From Hydrogenovibrio kuenenii DSM 12350 (GTDB lineage Bacteria > Pseudomonadota > Gammaproteobacteria > Thiomicrospirales > Thiomicrospiraceae): a DNA stretch of 64,000 bases. The notes beneath the pieces were generated by a model. That model worked only from the letters and a program-made list of their open reading frames with translations, was not told where the DNA came from and ran no database searches. The position numbers and the translations under genes are program-made. Each line of letters begins with the position of its first letter. The stretch's first letter is position 1. The stretch is taken from positions 310,001 to 374,000 of the forward strand of contig NZ_JAGP01000001.1 in assembly GCF_000526715.1 (NCBI RefSeq), in the 5' to 3' direction. Shown piece by piece: positions 48,466 to 58,419 of this stretch.

Positions 48466-49746
48466 CTAATAAGTAGGCTTATTGTTTGGTTTGTCCGCTT
48501 CAAATAATAATGCTTTTGCTGCGTCAATGATGTGCTGCTCACCTTTTAACCCAGCCTGATGAATATTAGCGGTAGGTGTATGTAAGATTTTGTTGGTCAA
48601 CTGGTTTGCCAGTTTTTTAATAACTTGTTCAGGCTTTTCACCTTTTTGCAGCTGTTGCAATGCATCTTCAAGTGCGAGCTCTTTCAGCTCATAGGCATGT
48701 TTACGATAATCTTGAATGATTGGGCTTGCTTGCAAAGATGCATGGTATTGCATCATAAAGTTTTCTGCCTGAGTGCTGACGATTTCTTCAGCTTCTAACG
48801 ATGCATCTTTACGAGATTGTTTGTTTTCTTCAATAATGGCAGTTAAGTCATCTACCGTATAGAGATAAGCGTTATCTAGTTGTCCAACATCAGGTGCTAT
48901 GTCTCGTGGTACAGCAATGTCGACAATAAATATAGGTTTGTGCCTACGGGCTTTTAAAGCTGCTTTGATATCATCTTTCTGTAGTAATGGCGTTGGGCTA
49001 GCGGTTGAGGAAATAATGATGTCCGCTTCGTGTAGGTGGTCCTCAATCTCATTCAACCCGATAGCGTACCCACCAAGTGTTTCTGTGATTTGGTGTGCTT
49101 TTGCTATGGTTCTGTTAGCAATAATGAGTTTGCCAATATTGTGTTCTTTTAAGTGGCGAGCAACCAATTCAATGGTTTCACCTGCGCCCAGTAATAAAGC
49201 GGTTTGTTCTGACAAGTCTCCAAAAAATTGCTTGGACAGTGCAACAGCAGAGAAGGCAACAGAGACTGGGCTTGAGCCAATGGCTGTATCGGTACGAACC
49301 TGTTTAACCGTCTTGAAAATGTGTTGAAATAGGGCGTCCATTCTTTGGTGGATGCTGTCAGATTTTTGCGCAAGCGTATAGGCATCCTTGATTTGTCCAA
49401 AGATTTGCGGTTCACCTAAGATTAAGGAGTTTAGTCCGCTTGAGACACGCATGATGTGCTTAATGGCATCTAGATCAGATTTTTGGTACAGATAGTTTGT
49501 TAAGCTATTTGGAGTTAGTTCAAAGTAGTCGTGTAGCCATTGTTCTATCGTGTTCGATTCTAAAGTTTTAAGGTTGCAATAAATCTCGGTACGATTACAT
49601 GTAGAAAGAATCATATATTCGTCACTAGGGCACTTTTCTTTCAGTTCTGCTAGCGCATGCTGAACCTGTTCAGGCGAAAAAGAGACTTTTTCTCGAACAT
49701 CCACTGGGGCTGTTTTATGGTTTACGCCCAACACAAATAATTTCAT
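48466..49746 (-). CDS. hemA: Glutamyl-tRNA reductase
   Basis: A 426-residue enzyme committing Glu-tRNA to tetrapyrroles. [17 protein letters not shown] at the N-terminus, catalytic cysteine in STCNRTEIY (residue about 50), NADPH-binding [16 protein letters not shown] and [13 protein letters not shown]. First gene of the hemA-prfA-prmC-moeB cluster, divergent from the TPR lipoprotein gene. Confidence 0.97.
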   Translation of the reverse strand: MKLFVLGVNHKTAPVDVREKVSFSPEQVQHALAELKEKCPSDEYMILSTCNRTEIYCNLKTLESNTIEQWLHDYFELTPNSLTNYLYQKSDLDAIKHIMRVSSGLNSLILGEPQIFGQIKDAYTLAQKSDSIHQRMDALFQHIFKTVKQVRTDTAIGSSPVSVAFSAVALSKQFFGDLSEQTALLLGAGETIELVARHLKEHNIGKLIIANRTIAKAHQITETLGGYAIGLNEIEDHLHEADIIISSTASPTPLLQKDDIKAALKARRHKPIFIVDIAVPRDIAPDVGQLDNAYLYTVDDLTAIIEENKQSRKDASLEAEEIVSTQAENFMMQYHASLQASPIIQDYRKHAYELKELALEDALQQLQKGEKPEQVIKKLANQLTNKILHTPTANIHQAGLKGEQHIIDAAKALLFEADKPNNKPTY

Positions 49747-50012
49747 TGAAGAACCGATTTACGGAGATCTTTGCATGAACCAAGCACGTGATAAAGCCGA
49801 GAGAAAATTTCCTGGTAGGTGCATGTAACTGCCTCAAACAGCTTGCTACCCATAAAGTTTCTAATGAAAAACCGGGAAATTTTAGCCACTTTTAATCCGT
49901 TTATTGATCTTGTCTAAAGGTCTCTTTTTAATAAAAAAGAAAAAATAACGCGCTAAAGAGGCGTAATTTTGCTAAATTATGCATCTAATTGCAAGTTTAT
50001 GGATAGATTTCT

Positions 50013-51842
50013 GTGCAGAATTCCCCTTCGATTTTCAAGACGATTTTATCCTTTTTGTCTGTCGTCATAATGCTTGTTTTGGTGTCTGCTTGTACTCAAA
50101 ATGTCAAACCAGGTTCACAAACTAAGCAATCGCAAGAAAATGCGGTCTCGTCAGTCGACCAAAATGTTGGTAAGTCAAAGCAAGCTGAACCCAAAATAGC
50201 CTATCGTCATTTTCCACCTGATGTCATGTATAAGGTACTGGTGGCCGAGGTCTTGATTAAACGTAATCAAGCAGCAGAAGCCTATCCTTTAATGTATGCT
50301 GCAGCAGAAGAATCTCGTGATCCTGGTTTGGCTGAGCGTGCTTTCCAATTGTCTATGACAACGTTTAACTTACAGGCCATTCAAGATGCGACTAATTTGT
50401 GGCGCAAAGTAGAGCCGGGAAAAGCACTGCCTTGGAAAGCATCTTATTTAATGTCTGTACGAGTGGGAGATTTGAAAACCGCCTTATCCCAATGGCAGCA
50501 CTATAAAACCTTATCTAATGCTCCGCTTGAATCTGTATTGATAGAAACGGGTTTGAAAGTGAGTCAATCTGCTGAACGAGACAAAGGTTTAGCATTTCTA
50601 AATAAACTAGCAGCATCATATTCAAATGAGCCATCGGCTTATTTTGCATTAGGGATTGCCGCGGTTAATTACCGTGCTTATGAAGAAGCAATACCCGTAT
50701 TGGAAAAGTCAGAAGCTTTATATAAAAAGCAGCGTGAGAGTAAAGAGACTTCTCCTGATGCGATTGAACCTGAAAAGGTTGATAGAGAGATTTATCTGTT
50801 GCTGGCAACGGCTTACTTAAAATCAGACCAACCAAAATTAGGGATGAAAAAAGTTCAGCCTTATTTGGACGAAAATGAAGATGATTGGGAGTTACAGGAA
50901 AAGTTTGCCCGCTTGGAAGTTAAAGCAGGAAGGTTTTCTGATGCTGAGAAACGCTATTTAAAAGTATTGAAGCACGAACCTAAAGCTTTTACATCAAGAT
51001 TGTCTGTTGCCTTGTTACAGCTTGAACGAAAAGACTACAAAGATGCGATTGAAAACTTGAAGCAGTTGAGAAAGTTGCATGAATACCGTTCAACTTCGAG
51101 TTACTATTTGGGCTTAGCCAATCAAGGTCAAGGCAAAGAGTCAGAGGCGATTAAATATTATCGTTCAGTCAAAAATAGTGATTATTTTTTAGATGCACAA
51201 TTACATATAGCAGAAATTCGTTTTCCCTATATTGGTTTAGAACGAACGATAGAAAACCTAAATAAACTTGAAGCGAGTAATAACGAGCAACAAATCAAAT
51301 TGTATCGCGCACAGGCCATTTTTTATAAATTGGCCGGAGAAAAGAAACAAGCGATAAAAACCTACTCATCTGCGTTGAAGTTAGAGCCAGATAATGTGAC
51401 GTTGCTGCTTTCACAAGCAATGCTTTATTACAATATGAAGCAATTTGATGCGTATGAGTCTAATTTGAAACATGCCTTAAAAGTTGACCCTGAAGATGTC
51501 GAAACACTTAATGCATTGGCATATTTCTATGTAGAACGAAAAACGAATTTAGATGAAGCAGGGAAGTTGCTGAAAAAAGCATTGGCCATAGCTCCGAATG
51601 AATACTACATTTTAGATAGCCGTGGTTGGTTATACTATCAACAAGGCAATTATCAAAGTGCTGAAGCAGATTTGCAACGAGCATTTGAAATGCAAAAAGA
51701 TGGAGAAGTCTTGATGCATTTAATTAAAGCTAAGTTGAAGCTTGGTAAGAAAGACGAGGCTAAAAAGCTTTGGGATGAGTTTCATCATCACTTTCCAAGA
51801 AATATTGAACTGCAACGTTTAATGACGGTGTTAAAGAAATAG
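50013..51842 (+). CDS. TPR-repeat lipoprotein
   Basis: A 609-residue predicted outer-membrane lipoprotein. The signal peptide ends in lipobox LVSAC (Cys about 28). The rest is tetratricopeptide helices, with clear units in the C-terminal half (AIKTYSSALKLEPDNVTLLL, LNALAYFYVERKTNLDEAGK, DSRGWLYYQQGNYQSAEADL). GTG start. Homologues sit beside hemA/prs in gammaproteobacteria and are of unknown function. lolB and ispE, often found between this gene and prs, are absent here. Confidence 0.88.
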   Translation: MQNSPSIFKTILSFLSVVIMLVLVSACTQNVKPGSQTKQSQENAVSSVDQNVGKSKQAEPKIAYRHFPPDVMYKVLVAEVLIKRNQAAEAYPLMYAAAEESRDPGLAERAFQLSMTTFNLQAIQDATNLWRKVEPGKALPWKASYLMSVRVGDLKTALSQWQHYKTLSNAPLESVLIETGLKVSQSAERDKGLAFLNKLAASYSNEPSAYFALGIAAVNYRAYEEAIPVLEKSEALYKKQRESKETSPDAIEPEKVDREIYLLLATAYLKSDQPKLGMKKVQPYLDENEDDWELQEKFARLEVKAGRFSDAEKRYLKVLKHEPKAFTSRLSVALLQLERKDYKDAIENLKQLRKLHEYRSTSSYYLGLANQGQGKESEAIKYYRSVKNSDYFLDAQLHIAEIRFPYIGLERTIENLNKLEASNNEQQIKLYRAQAIFYKLAGEKKQAIKTYSSALKLEPDNVTLLLSQAMLYYNMKQFDAYESNLKHALKVDPEDVETLNALAYFYVERKTNLDEAGKLLKKALAIAPNEYYILDSRGWLYYQQGNYQSAEADLQRAFEMQKDGEVLMHLIKAKLKLGKKDEAKKLWDEFHHHFPRNIELQRLMTVLKK

Positions 51843-51893
51843 GCCGAACGGACTATTGTTTATAGATTTAATGTTTATTTTTTAAAAAATTCC

Positions 51894-51921
51894 TTGATTT
51901 GAATTTCATAAAGTGGATAAT
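51894..51921 (+). promoter_or_regulatory. Promoter of tRNA-Gln
   Basis: TTGATT (51894-51899), 16-bp spacer, GATAAT (51916-51921), 29 bp before the tRNA. Confidence 0.55.
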
Positions 51922-51950
51922 ACGCTCCTGTCTTTAATGACACACATAGT

Positions 51951-52025
51951 TGGGCTATAGCCAAGCGGTAAGGCAACTGGTTTTGATCCAGTCATGCGCA
52001 GGTTCGAATCCTGCTAGCCCAGCCA
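51951..52025 (+). tRNA. tRNA-Gln (anticodon TTG)
   Basis: A 75-nt cloverleaf with encoded CCA. Acceptor TGGGCTA pairs with TAGCCCA, the anticodon stem is ACTGG/CCAGT around loop TTTTGAT with anticodon TTG at 51983-51985, and the T arm is GCAGGTTCGAATCCTGC. Just upstream of prs, its usual place. Confidence 0.96.
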
Positions 52026-52086
52026 TTATTCCTTACAGAATTCATCAAACATTTTTCCTTGTCCTACCCTTTAGGAGTCGCCTTGA

Positions 52087-53052
52087 ATGGCTTATAAAAA
52101 TGTCCGATTGTTTGCAGGAAATGCAAACGTAAGTCTAGCAGAAAATATTTCATCTTCTATCGAGATCCCTCTGGGTAAAGCTGATGTCGGTCGTTTTAGT
52201 GATGGCGAAATCATGGTTCAAATCAATGAATCAGTTCGTGGGAAAGATGTCTACGTTTTACAACCTACCTGTACACCAGAACCTGCTGTAAATTTAATGG
52301 AATTATTGGTGATGATTGATGCGCTTAAGCGTGCATCTGCCAAACGAATTACAGCGGTTGTACCTTATTACGGTTTTGCTAGGCAAGATCGTCGTCCTCA
52401 TTCAGCACGTGTGCCGATTACAGCTAGATTGGCTGCGGATATGATTACCGTTGCAGGTGCGGATCGAGTGATTACGGTTGACCTTCATGCCGATCAGATT
52501 CAGGGTTTCTTTGATATTCCTGTAGATAATATCTATGGTTCACCGACACTGGTTGCTGACATGCGTACTTCTAAACATATTGTTGAAGACGATATGATGG
52601 TAGTTTCACCTGATATGGGCGGTGTTGTCCGAGCAAGAGCAGTTGCTAAGGCTTTGGGTTGTGATATGGCGATTATTGATAAGCGTCGTCCAAAAGCCAA
52701 TGTTGCCCAGATTATGAATATCATTGGTGATGTTGAAGGTCGTGACTGTATCTTGGTTGACGATATGGTTGATACTGCGGGAACACTTTGTAAAGCAGCT
52801 CAGGCGTTGATCGAACATGGCGCGAAGAGTGTTTCAGCTTATGTTGTTCATGCTGTTTTATCCGGGCCTGCGGTAGAAAATATTAACAACTCTGTACTAA
52901 CAGAGTTGGTGGTAACGGATACTATTCCTTTATCAGCTGCAGCGATTGACTCCGATAAGATTCGTCAGGTAACCATTGCACCTGTACTAGGTGAGACAAT
53001 TCGTCGTGTTCACCAAGAAGAGTCCGTATCTGAGATTATGCCGATTCGTTAA
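52087..53052 (+). CDS. prs: Ribose-phosphate pyrophosphokinase
   Basis: A 321-residue PRPP synthase. [21 protein letters not shown] (ATP loop), [12 protein letters not shown], and the PRPP-binding [19 protein letters not shown] near residue 220. Makes PRPP for nucleotide, His and Trp synthesis. Ends with a strong terminator. Confidence 0.97.
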   Translation: MAYKNVRLFAGNANVSLAENISSSIEIPLGKADVGRFSDGEIMVQINESVRGKDVYVLQPTCTPEPAVNLMELLVMIDALKRASAKRITAVVPYYGFARQDRRPHSARVPITARLAADMITVAGADRVITVDLHADQIQGFFDIPVDNIYGSPTLVADMRTSKHIVEDDMMVVSPDMGGVVRARAVAKALGCDMAIIDKRRPKANVAQIMNIIGDVEGRDCILVDDMVDTAGTLCKAAQALIEHGAKSVSAYVVHAVLSGPAVENINNSVLTELVVTDTIPLSAAAIDSDKIRQVTIAPVLGETIRRVHQEESVSEIMPIR

Positions 53053-53076
53053 GTATTGCATGCTTGTTTTGCCCTT

Positions 53077-53109
53077 AAAAGCCTTGATAAAAAAATCAAG
53101 GCTTTTTTG
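53077..53109 (+). terminator. Rho-independent terminator of prs
   Basis: AAAAGCCTTGAT, A-rich loop, ATCAAGGCTTTTTT: 12-bp perfect stem. Confidence 0.92.
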
Positions 53110-53234
53110 TTTCTAAGTCTATTATTTTTATCGATTTTCTGTATAATACCGCCTTCATTTCCATGCTTGGTCGCGGGCGTGGAGTATTTATAATATTGAG
53201 AATGGATTTTTCTCAATTTTTTTGGAGTAAAACA

Positions 53235-53813
53235 ATGAGCCAATCATGGACTGCAGAACTTCGTACTGAAGAAGGGAAAGGTGCGAGCCGCCGCCTTCGT
53301 CATGCGGGGAAAATCCCAGCAATTATTTATGGTGCTGGTAAAGAAGCAAAATCAATTGCACTTTTAAGCAACACTGTTGAGCGTACGCTACAAAATAACG
53401 ATATGTTCAACTCAGTACTAACTGTTAAAGGTGCTGGCGAAGATGAAACTTGTGTTATCAAGGATCTACAGCGTCACCCAGCAACAGGTTCTATCACCCA
53501 TATCGATTTCCAAAGAGCATCTGACGGTTCAAACATCGTTAAGCGTGTACCGTTGGACTTCCAGGGTCGTGAAAAATCACCTGGTGTAAAAATTGGTGGT
53601 TTGATGTCTTTCATGCAGCGTACAGTTGAAGTACGTTGTCTGACTAAAGACTTACCTACTAAAATCATTGTTGACGTTTCTAAGATGGAAGCGGGTGAAA
53701 GCCTACGTCTATCTCAATTAGAAATGCCAGCAGGTGTTGTACTAACAGCTTTGACGCATGGTAGTGCTGACTACGACCAAGCTGTAGTAGGTATTGGTAA
53801 AGTTAGACGCTAA
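53235..53813 (+). CDS. rplY: 50S ribosomal protein L25 (CTC type)
   Basis: A 192-residue long-form L25/general stress protein CTC that binds 5S rRNA. The ATG at 53235 preceded by TTGGAG is preferred over a start 24 codons upstream that lies in an unlikely basic leader. GKGASRRLRHAGKIPAIIYG is the hallmark N-terminal part; the C-terminal domain follows from about residue 100. A TATAAT at 53142-53147 may be its -10. Standard prs-rplY-pth-ychF order. Confidence 0.95.
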   Translation: MSQSWTAELRTEEGKGASRRLRHAGKIPAIIYGAGKEAKSIALLSNTVERTLQNNDMFNSVLTVKGAGEDETCVIKDLQRHPATGSITHIDFQRASDGSNIVKRVPLDFQGREKSPGVKIGGLMSFMQRTVEVRCLTKDLPTKIIVDVSKMEAGESLRLSQLEMPAGVVLTALTHGSADYDQAVVGIGKVRR

Positions 53814-53846
53814 TAAGCGCCTATAAAGCTATCTGAAAGCCCGCAT

Positions 53847-54428
53847 ATGTCCTCTGTTAAGTTGATTGTAGGTCTCGGTAACCCGGGAACGAAATACGAA
53901 CAGACCCGACATAATGCGGGTTTTTGGTTTGTGGAGGAAGTTGCCAGACAATTTGGTGTGCAATTTCGTCCAGAAACCAAATTTTTAGGTGAAGCCGCTA
54001 GGGTGCAACAAAATGGACTGGATTTTTGGTTACTCAAACCGACTACTTTTATGAATAGAAGTGGGCAGTCTATACAAGCTCTAGCAAAGTTTTACAAAAT
54101 CACACCAGAAGAAATCTTGGTGGTGCATGACGAACTCGATTTACCCCCAGGTGTCGCGCGCTTAAAGCAGGGCGGTGGTCATGGCGGGCATAATGGCTTG
54201 CGAGATACCATTGCAGCATTAGGCACAAAAGAGTATCAGCGCCTAAGACTAGGCATTGGTCATCCTGGTGATAAAAGCCAAGTGGTTGACTTTGTTCTTA
54301 AAGCACCTTCAAAAACAGAATACCAGCAAATTGATGAAGCCATTTATCAGGCAACGCGAGTATTACCCGATTTATTATCCGGCAATACAGAAAAAGCAAT
54401 GAATCAACTGCATACAGAAACAAAATAA
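53847..54428 (+). CDS. pth: Peptidyl-tRNA hydrolase
   Basis: A 193-residue enzyme freeing tRNA from dropped-off peptidyl-tRNA. [20 protein letters not shown] with catalytic His (about residue 24), [22 protein letters not shown] and [12 protein letters not shown] are exact signatures. Confidence 0.97.
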   Translation: MSSVKLIVGLGNPGTKYEQTRHNAGFWFVEEVARQFGVQFRPETKFLGEAARVQQNGLDFWLLKPTTFMNRSGQSIQALAKFYKITPEEILVVHDELDLPPGVARLKQGGGHGGHNGLRDTIAALGTKEYQRLRLGIGHPGDKSQVVDFVLKAPSKTEYQQIDEAIYQATRVLPDLLSGNTEKAMNQLHTETK

Positions 54429-54452
54429 CTTTCAGAATTCTAGGAGTACAGA

Positions 54453-55544
54453 ATGGGAATTAAATGTGGGATTGTCGGGTTGCCTAATGTTGGTAAATCT
54501 ACATTGTTTAATGCACTGACCAATGCCGGTATTGAATCCGCTAACTATCCTTTCTGTACCATTGAGCCCAACATTGGTGTGGTTCCAGTTCCAGATGCTA
54601 GAGAAGATGCATTGGCTGAAATCGTTAACCCAGAAAGAGTGCTATCGGCCACCGTTGATTTTATGGATATCGCAGGTTTGGTAGAAGGCGCTTCCAAGGG
54701 GGAAGGGCTTGGCAATAAATTCTTAGCAAATATTCGTGAAACCGATGCGATTGTGCAAGTGGTTCGTTGTTTTGAAAATGACGATATTGTTCACGTTGCA
54801 GGTAAAGTTGATCCTGTTGCCGATATTGAAATCATCAATATGGAATTGATGTTTGCTGATATGGAATCTCTTGAAAAAGCTATTCAAAAAGTACAGCGTA
54901 TTGCCAAAAGTGGTGATAAAACAGCATCAGCAAAAATGGCTGTTTATGAACGTGTACTGAAAGAAGTTGAAGACGGTAAGTTGGTTCGCCTAATTGACAC
55001 GAACGATGACGAAAATTTGTTATTGAGCGAATTACATTTGCTAACCGTTAAGCCAATGATGTATATCGCCAACGTCAACGATGACGGGTTTGAAAACAAC
55101 CCATACCTTGATGCGGTACAAAAAATCGCAGCAGAGCAAGGTGCTGTTGTTGTGCCTATCTGTGCCGAGATAGAAGAACAACTTACAGAGCTGGACGATG
55201 AAGAAAAAGCAGACTTTCTAGCAGAAATGGGGCAAGAAGAACCTGGGTTAAATCGCGTTATCCGCGCAGCTTATGACCTTTTAGGCCTACAAACCTACTT
55301 TACTGCCGGTGTAAAAGAAGTTCGCGCTTGGACAGTTAAAAAAGGCGCAACGGCTCCACAAGCTGCTGGAGTAATTCATACCGATTTCGAAAAAGGCTTC
55401 ATCCGTGCTGAAGTGACTGCCTACAACGACTTCATCGAGTACAAAGGCGACTCAGGAGCCAAAGCAGCCGGTAAACAGCGTTTGGAAGGAAAAGAATACA
55501 TCGTTCAAGACGGGGATGTGATGCATTTCCGTTTCAATGTCTAA
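54453..55544 (+). CDS. ychF: Redox-regulated ATPase YchF
   Basis: A 363-residue Obg-like ATPase. P-loop [30 protein letters not shown], and NVND in place of the G4 NKxD, which gives ATP preference. C-terminal TGS domain ends [12 protein letters not shown]. Translation and oxidative stress factor; follows pth. Confidence 0.97.
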   Translation: MGIKCGIVGLPNVGKSTLFNALTNAGIESANYPFCTIEPNIGVVPVPDAREDALAEIVNPERVLSATVDFMDIAGLVEGASKGEGLGNKFLANIRETDAIVQVVRCFENDDIVHVAGKVDPVADIEIINMELMFADMESLEKAIQKVQRIAKSGDKTASAKMAVYERVLKEVEDGKLVRLIDTNDDENLLLSELHLLTVKPMMYIANVNDDGFENNPYLDAVQKIAAEQGAVVVPICAEIEEQLTELDDEEKADFLAEMGQEEPGLNRVIRAAYDLLGLQTYFTAGVKEVRAWTVKKGATAPQAAGVIHTDFEKGFIRAEVTAYNDFIEYKGDSGAKAAGKQRLEGKEYIVQDGDVMHFRFNV

Positions 55545-55567
55545 AATTCAAATTCAGTGAATTGATT

Positions 55568-55618
55568 AAAATCTGCCAGTCTGGGGGTAATTAAAAAATA
55601 CCCAGCCTGGTAGATTTT
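55568..55618. repeat. Inverted pair of the dispersed motif after ychF
   Basis: AAAATCTGCCAGtCTGGG (55568-55585; one change) and CCCAGCCTGGTAGATTTT (55601-55618; A-variant) form an imperfect inverted repeat with a 15-base loop. Possible ychF terminator. Confidence 0.8.
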
Positions 55619-55660
55619 GCAGTTTTATGAATAAAATACGAAGAAAATCCAGCCAAGTAA

Positions 55661-55688
55661 TTGACAAGTTTTATAAACAAATTATAAT
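55661..55688 (+). promoter_or_regulatory. Consensus sigma70 promoter of tRNA-Met
   Basis: TTGACA (55661-55666), 16-bp spacer, TATAAT (55683-55688), 15 bp before the tRNA. Confidence 0.85.
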
Positions 55689-55703
55689 ACGCATCTTCTT
55701 TTA

Positions 55704-55780
55704 GGCTACATAGCTCAGCTGGTTAGAGCACATCACTCATAATGATGGGGTCCCAGGTTCAAATCCCGGTGTAGCCACCA
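55704..55780 (+). tRNA. tRNA-Met, elongator (anticodon CAT)
   Basis: A 77-nt cloverleaf with encoded CCA. Acceptor GGCTACA pairs with TGTAGCC; the stem CATCA/TGATG encloses CTCATAA with anticodon CAT at 55738-55740. The paired acceptor terminus argues against initiator tRNA. Lysidine-modified tRNA-Ile2 also has CAT but its sequence context differs; not fully excluded. Its 3' end is part of the 48-bp direct repeat bounding the downstream island. Confidence 0.93.
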
Positions 55781-55814
55781 TATTTTAAAACCCGGTTTTA
55801 TACCGGGTTTTTTT
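55767..55814 (+). repeat. 48-bp direct repeat, left copy (attL-like)
   Basis: Starts CGGTGTAGCCACCATATTTT and ends ACCGGGTTTTTTT. It holds the last 14 nt of tRNA-Met plus its terminator hairpin CCCGGT-tttat-ACCGGG. Identical over all 48 bases to 58846-58893. Confidence 0.95.
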
Positions 55815-56103
55815 ATGCCTGAAATTCGCAACAGTTCTTTGTAAGCGCCTTACTTTCTGAGCTAAAGGAAAGAGGAGGGATAAGATGTTGACCGATTTGA
55901 TTGCAAACTCTTCCGTCTAACGAAACAAAAAAACTCCCTCGAATGATTGCGGTTTATGGGGAGCTTCTGGGGGAGGTTAATGAATTATTTTTGGAAATTG
56001 TTTAAAAAAACGTTGGGGCAGCTGCCCCAGTCATTTTATTGTGCTATTTATCGAATGAAGGTTTAATATGCGATAGGTATTCAATATTTTGAGGAAGTTT
56101 TAA
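55815..56103. other. Left leader of the island
   Basis: 289 bp without a complete gene. It contains a perfect 16-bp palindrome TGGGGCAGCTGCCCCA (56014-56029) about 75 bp before the first island gene, a possible operator, and short stop-bounded stretches in three frames (around 55822-55890 and 55897-56002) that read like coding debris, for example KKLPRMIAVYGELLGEVNEL. These may be remnants of a lost gene. Confidence 0.35.
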
Positions 56104-56781
56104 GTGTTATTTTGGATAGGTGTTTTATTTACACTAACTGTTCCCTTTATTTTAAGTATATGCTTTGAAAGTGTGTCGGCCGGTTGGCTTTCAGCTGCAT
56201 GCGGAGCTTTTGTTGTTTTTGCTTCTAAACTTGAGAGAATCGCTGAACTGTCTCTTGGTCCAGTAAAAGCAAAGATGAGAGAAAAAATAGAAGAGGCTTC
56301 AGCTACTATAGAACAGCTCAGAAAGGTTTCTGTGACTATAGCAGAAGCAGAGCTTACTAATTTGATAGCAACAGCTTTTATGGGAAATATGACGCTTGAG
56401 AAAAAGCTAGAAATTCATGATAAAGTCATTGATGAATTGAAAAATATTAATGTGTCAGATGAACAAATTTCCACTGCGGAAGAGTCGTGGAAAAAAGGTA
56501 TTACTGTTATCTATCATAGGGCTATAAGAAACGCCTTAGAAGAAAGACCTCACCCAAGTATTGTTAACGCAGAAATTTCTGATTCTCAAAAGAATGCTGG
56601 CAGGGAGTTACAAGATCTATTGGATTTTGATAATTGGCTTCCTCCAACACCATATCAAATTAGAAAACTTTTGGAAAAGCATGGTATAAGCTCTAGCGCA
56701 GCAGAAGTGTGGATTGATGATTATGAACACTTTCTGAAAACTAATGAAATCAGGAATAGGGAAGAGTTTGTGAGGCAATAA
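56104..56781 (+). CDS. Island gene 1: two-helix membrane protein with coiled coil
   Basis: A 225-residue protein of no family I recognise. Two hydrophobic segments (about 2-20 and 24-42) make an N-terminal hairpin; then a long charged helix KMREKIEEASATIEQLRKVS likely forms a coiled coil; the C-terminal 50 residues include PPTPYQIRKLLEKHGISSSA. GTG start with GAGGA eight bases upstream. Topology would place the bulk in the cytoplasm, as for a sensor or effector. Confidence 0.75.
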   Translation: MLFWIGVLFTLTVPFILSICFESVSAGWLSAACGAFVVFASKLERIAELSLGPVKAKMREKIEEASATIEQLRKVSVTIAEAELTNLIATAFMGNMTLEKKLEIHDKVIDELKNINVSDEQISTAEESWKKGITVIYHRAIRNALEERPHPSIVNAEISDSQKNAGRELQDLLDFDNWLPPTPYQIRKLLEKHGISSSAAEVWIDDYEHFLKTNEIRNREEFVRQ

Positions 56782-56812
56782 AAACGGGTGGTGTTTCATC
56801 TAGCTAATATTA

Positions 56813-57460
56813 ATGGTGGTCAATGTGGAAGACTTTTTGTTAAAAAACTCAAGTGCGATTTTTGCTCTTTCCGGTGCGATTCTTGGTTCATTGCTTACAG
56901 GTCTTATTGGTTATGTTTCTATAACAAAACAAACAAAACTACGCCTAGTCGAGAAAGTATTAGATAGGAAGACAGAAGCCCATGAAGAATTAATCAACTT
57001 TATTGGTGTAATGAGAACGACAGTTCAACTAGGCGGGGTAACAGATGGTGGTGAGCTTAAAAGATGTCCTCTAGCCCTCTTTAGTAGAAAAAACTTTGGA
57101 GACTTCTTATCAGAATTTTCTAGAGTTCAAAACCTATTTGACAGGTGGTTATCTTCTGACATAAAGCGAGAAATAAGCTTATTTATGGATTATTTAGTGC
57201 ATTTGAATGAGTACTCAGGAAATGCATCAGATGACGCCCTTCAAGTAGTCGGCGTGATTATAAAAAATGATTTTTTTACATTTGCTGACGAATTGGATAG
57301 ATACGCACATGTTTTTTTTAATAAAGATATGCTTAGTTTGAAATATAAAACGGATTCGGAGTGGAGTAAGCACTCTGTAGATGTTACTTATCAGAAACTG
57401 GCTGAAACACTGTTATTTAAGAATAAAAAGAAAATTTTAGATATTTTCAACGCGTCTTAA
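56813..57460 (+). CDS. Island gene 2: single-pass membrane protein
   Basis: A 215-residue protein with one N-terminal membrane segment (about 13-36, IFALSGAILGSLLTGLIGYV) and a helical soluble part (KLRLVEKVLDRKTEAHEELI, LFDRWLSSDIKREISLFMDY). No family recognised. The ribosome-binding site is weak; starts at 56816 or 56825 are also possible. 32 bp after gene 1. Confidence 0.7.
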   Translation: MVVNVEDFLLKNSSAIFALSGAILGSLLTGLIGYVSITKQTKLRLVEKVLDRKTEAHEELINFIGVMRTTVQLGGVTDGGELKRCPLALFSRKNFGDFLSEFSRVQNLFDRWLSSDIKREISLFMDYLVHLNEYSGNASDDALQVVGVIIKNDFFTFADELDRYAHVFFNKDMLSLKYKTDSEWSKHSVDVTYQKLAETLLFKNKKKILDIFNAS

Positions 57461-57552
57461 AAAGAAGGTGTAGCTAAATATGAGTTATTGAGTAGCAAAG
57501 ATGTTTTTATATTTTTGTCTGTGGATTTTAATTTGTTCTTTAAAGGAATTCT

Positions 57553-58419
57553 ATGCAATTTATAAACCCTCATTCTGTTAATTATTGGCTGTCTATTTTA
57601 AAAAGAATGTCTACTTCTGGTCAATTTGACGGTGAAAAAGCTCCCGATTTTCTTAGGCCATTTCACTTGGTAACTCTTGCTTTAGCGATAAAAAAACATG
57701 GCATAGATGTGATTGACTTACCGGGTCAGATACAAAGCTATGCAACAAGAATGCATTTATGGGAAGCTGCCGGGTTAGAGCCCCCTTATCAAGTTAATGA
57801 GAATGATCGACGTTTCAGTTTGATTCCAGTTAGGTCGATTGAAGATGTCAAAGATATTGATGAGGTATCTAAGGCATTTGAGGTGATTGCAGCTCATCAT
57901 TATGAAGACGGTTGTTCAAATGATTTTGGTACTGTAATTTCAGAGTTACTTGATAACTGTTATAGACATGCTGAAAGATCAGAAGATTTGTTTGGGCTGG
58001 CTTGTGTTCAAACATGGGAAGGTGGTAATAAAGGTCAGTTATGTATTGCCGATACAGGTATTGGTATTAGATGTGCTTTAGGTCAAAACGAAGACCTTTT
58101 GGAAAGGTTAAATTACGATAATGCATGTCAAATGGCAACGGAATTTGGTGTGTCAGGAAAGTTAGGTAAAGGGCATTCCGGTTATGGTTTAGCTTTAGCA
58201 AAAGGGGTTATTGATTTAAATTGTGGTAAATTATTGGTGATTTCTGGCGATGAAGGGTTTGAATCATGTGCTGGCGTTTCTCGTACATTTGGTTTAAAAT
58301 CTAGATGGGATGGCACAGTTGTAATTCTAGAATGGAATCTTGACCAACCTCTTGATTCTCTGCCTGTTTATGAATCTTGGCCTTCGGAGGAAGATGATGA
58401 ATACGATGACATGTTTTAA
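57553..58419 (+). CDS. Island gene 3: GHKL ATPase with STAS-like N-terminal region
   Basis: A 288-residue soluble protein. The N-terminal 110 residues include PDFLRPFHLVTLALAIKKHG and LPGQIQSYATRMHLWEAAG, a pattern I associate with STAS-like regions fused to ATPases. The GHKL ATPase follows: N box VISELLDNCYRHAE (about 134), G1 IADTGIGIR (about 170), G2 GKGHSGYGLALAKGVIDLNCG (split: GHSGYGLALAKG, about 216). No His-kinase phosphoacceptor. The C-terminus is very acidic (PSEEDDEYDDMF). AAGGA five bases before the ATG. Related logic: SpoIIAB/RsbW-type anti-sigma kinases. Confidence 0.85.
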   Translation: MQFINPHSVNYWLSILKRMSTSGQFDGEKAPDFLRPFHLVTLALAIKKHGIDVIDLPGQIQSYATRMHLWEAAGLEPPYQVNENDRRFSLIPVRSIEDVKDIDEVSKAFEVIAAHHYEDGCSNDFGTVISELLDNCYRHAERSEDLFGLACVQTWEGGNKGQLCIADTGIGIRCALGQNEDLLERLNYDNACQMATEFGVSGKLGKGHSGYGLALAKGVIDLNCGKLLVISGDEGFESCAGVSRTFGLKSRWDGTVVILEWNLDQPLDSLPVYESWPSEEDDEYDDMF

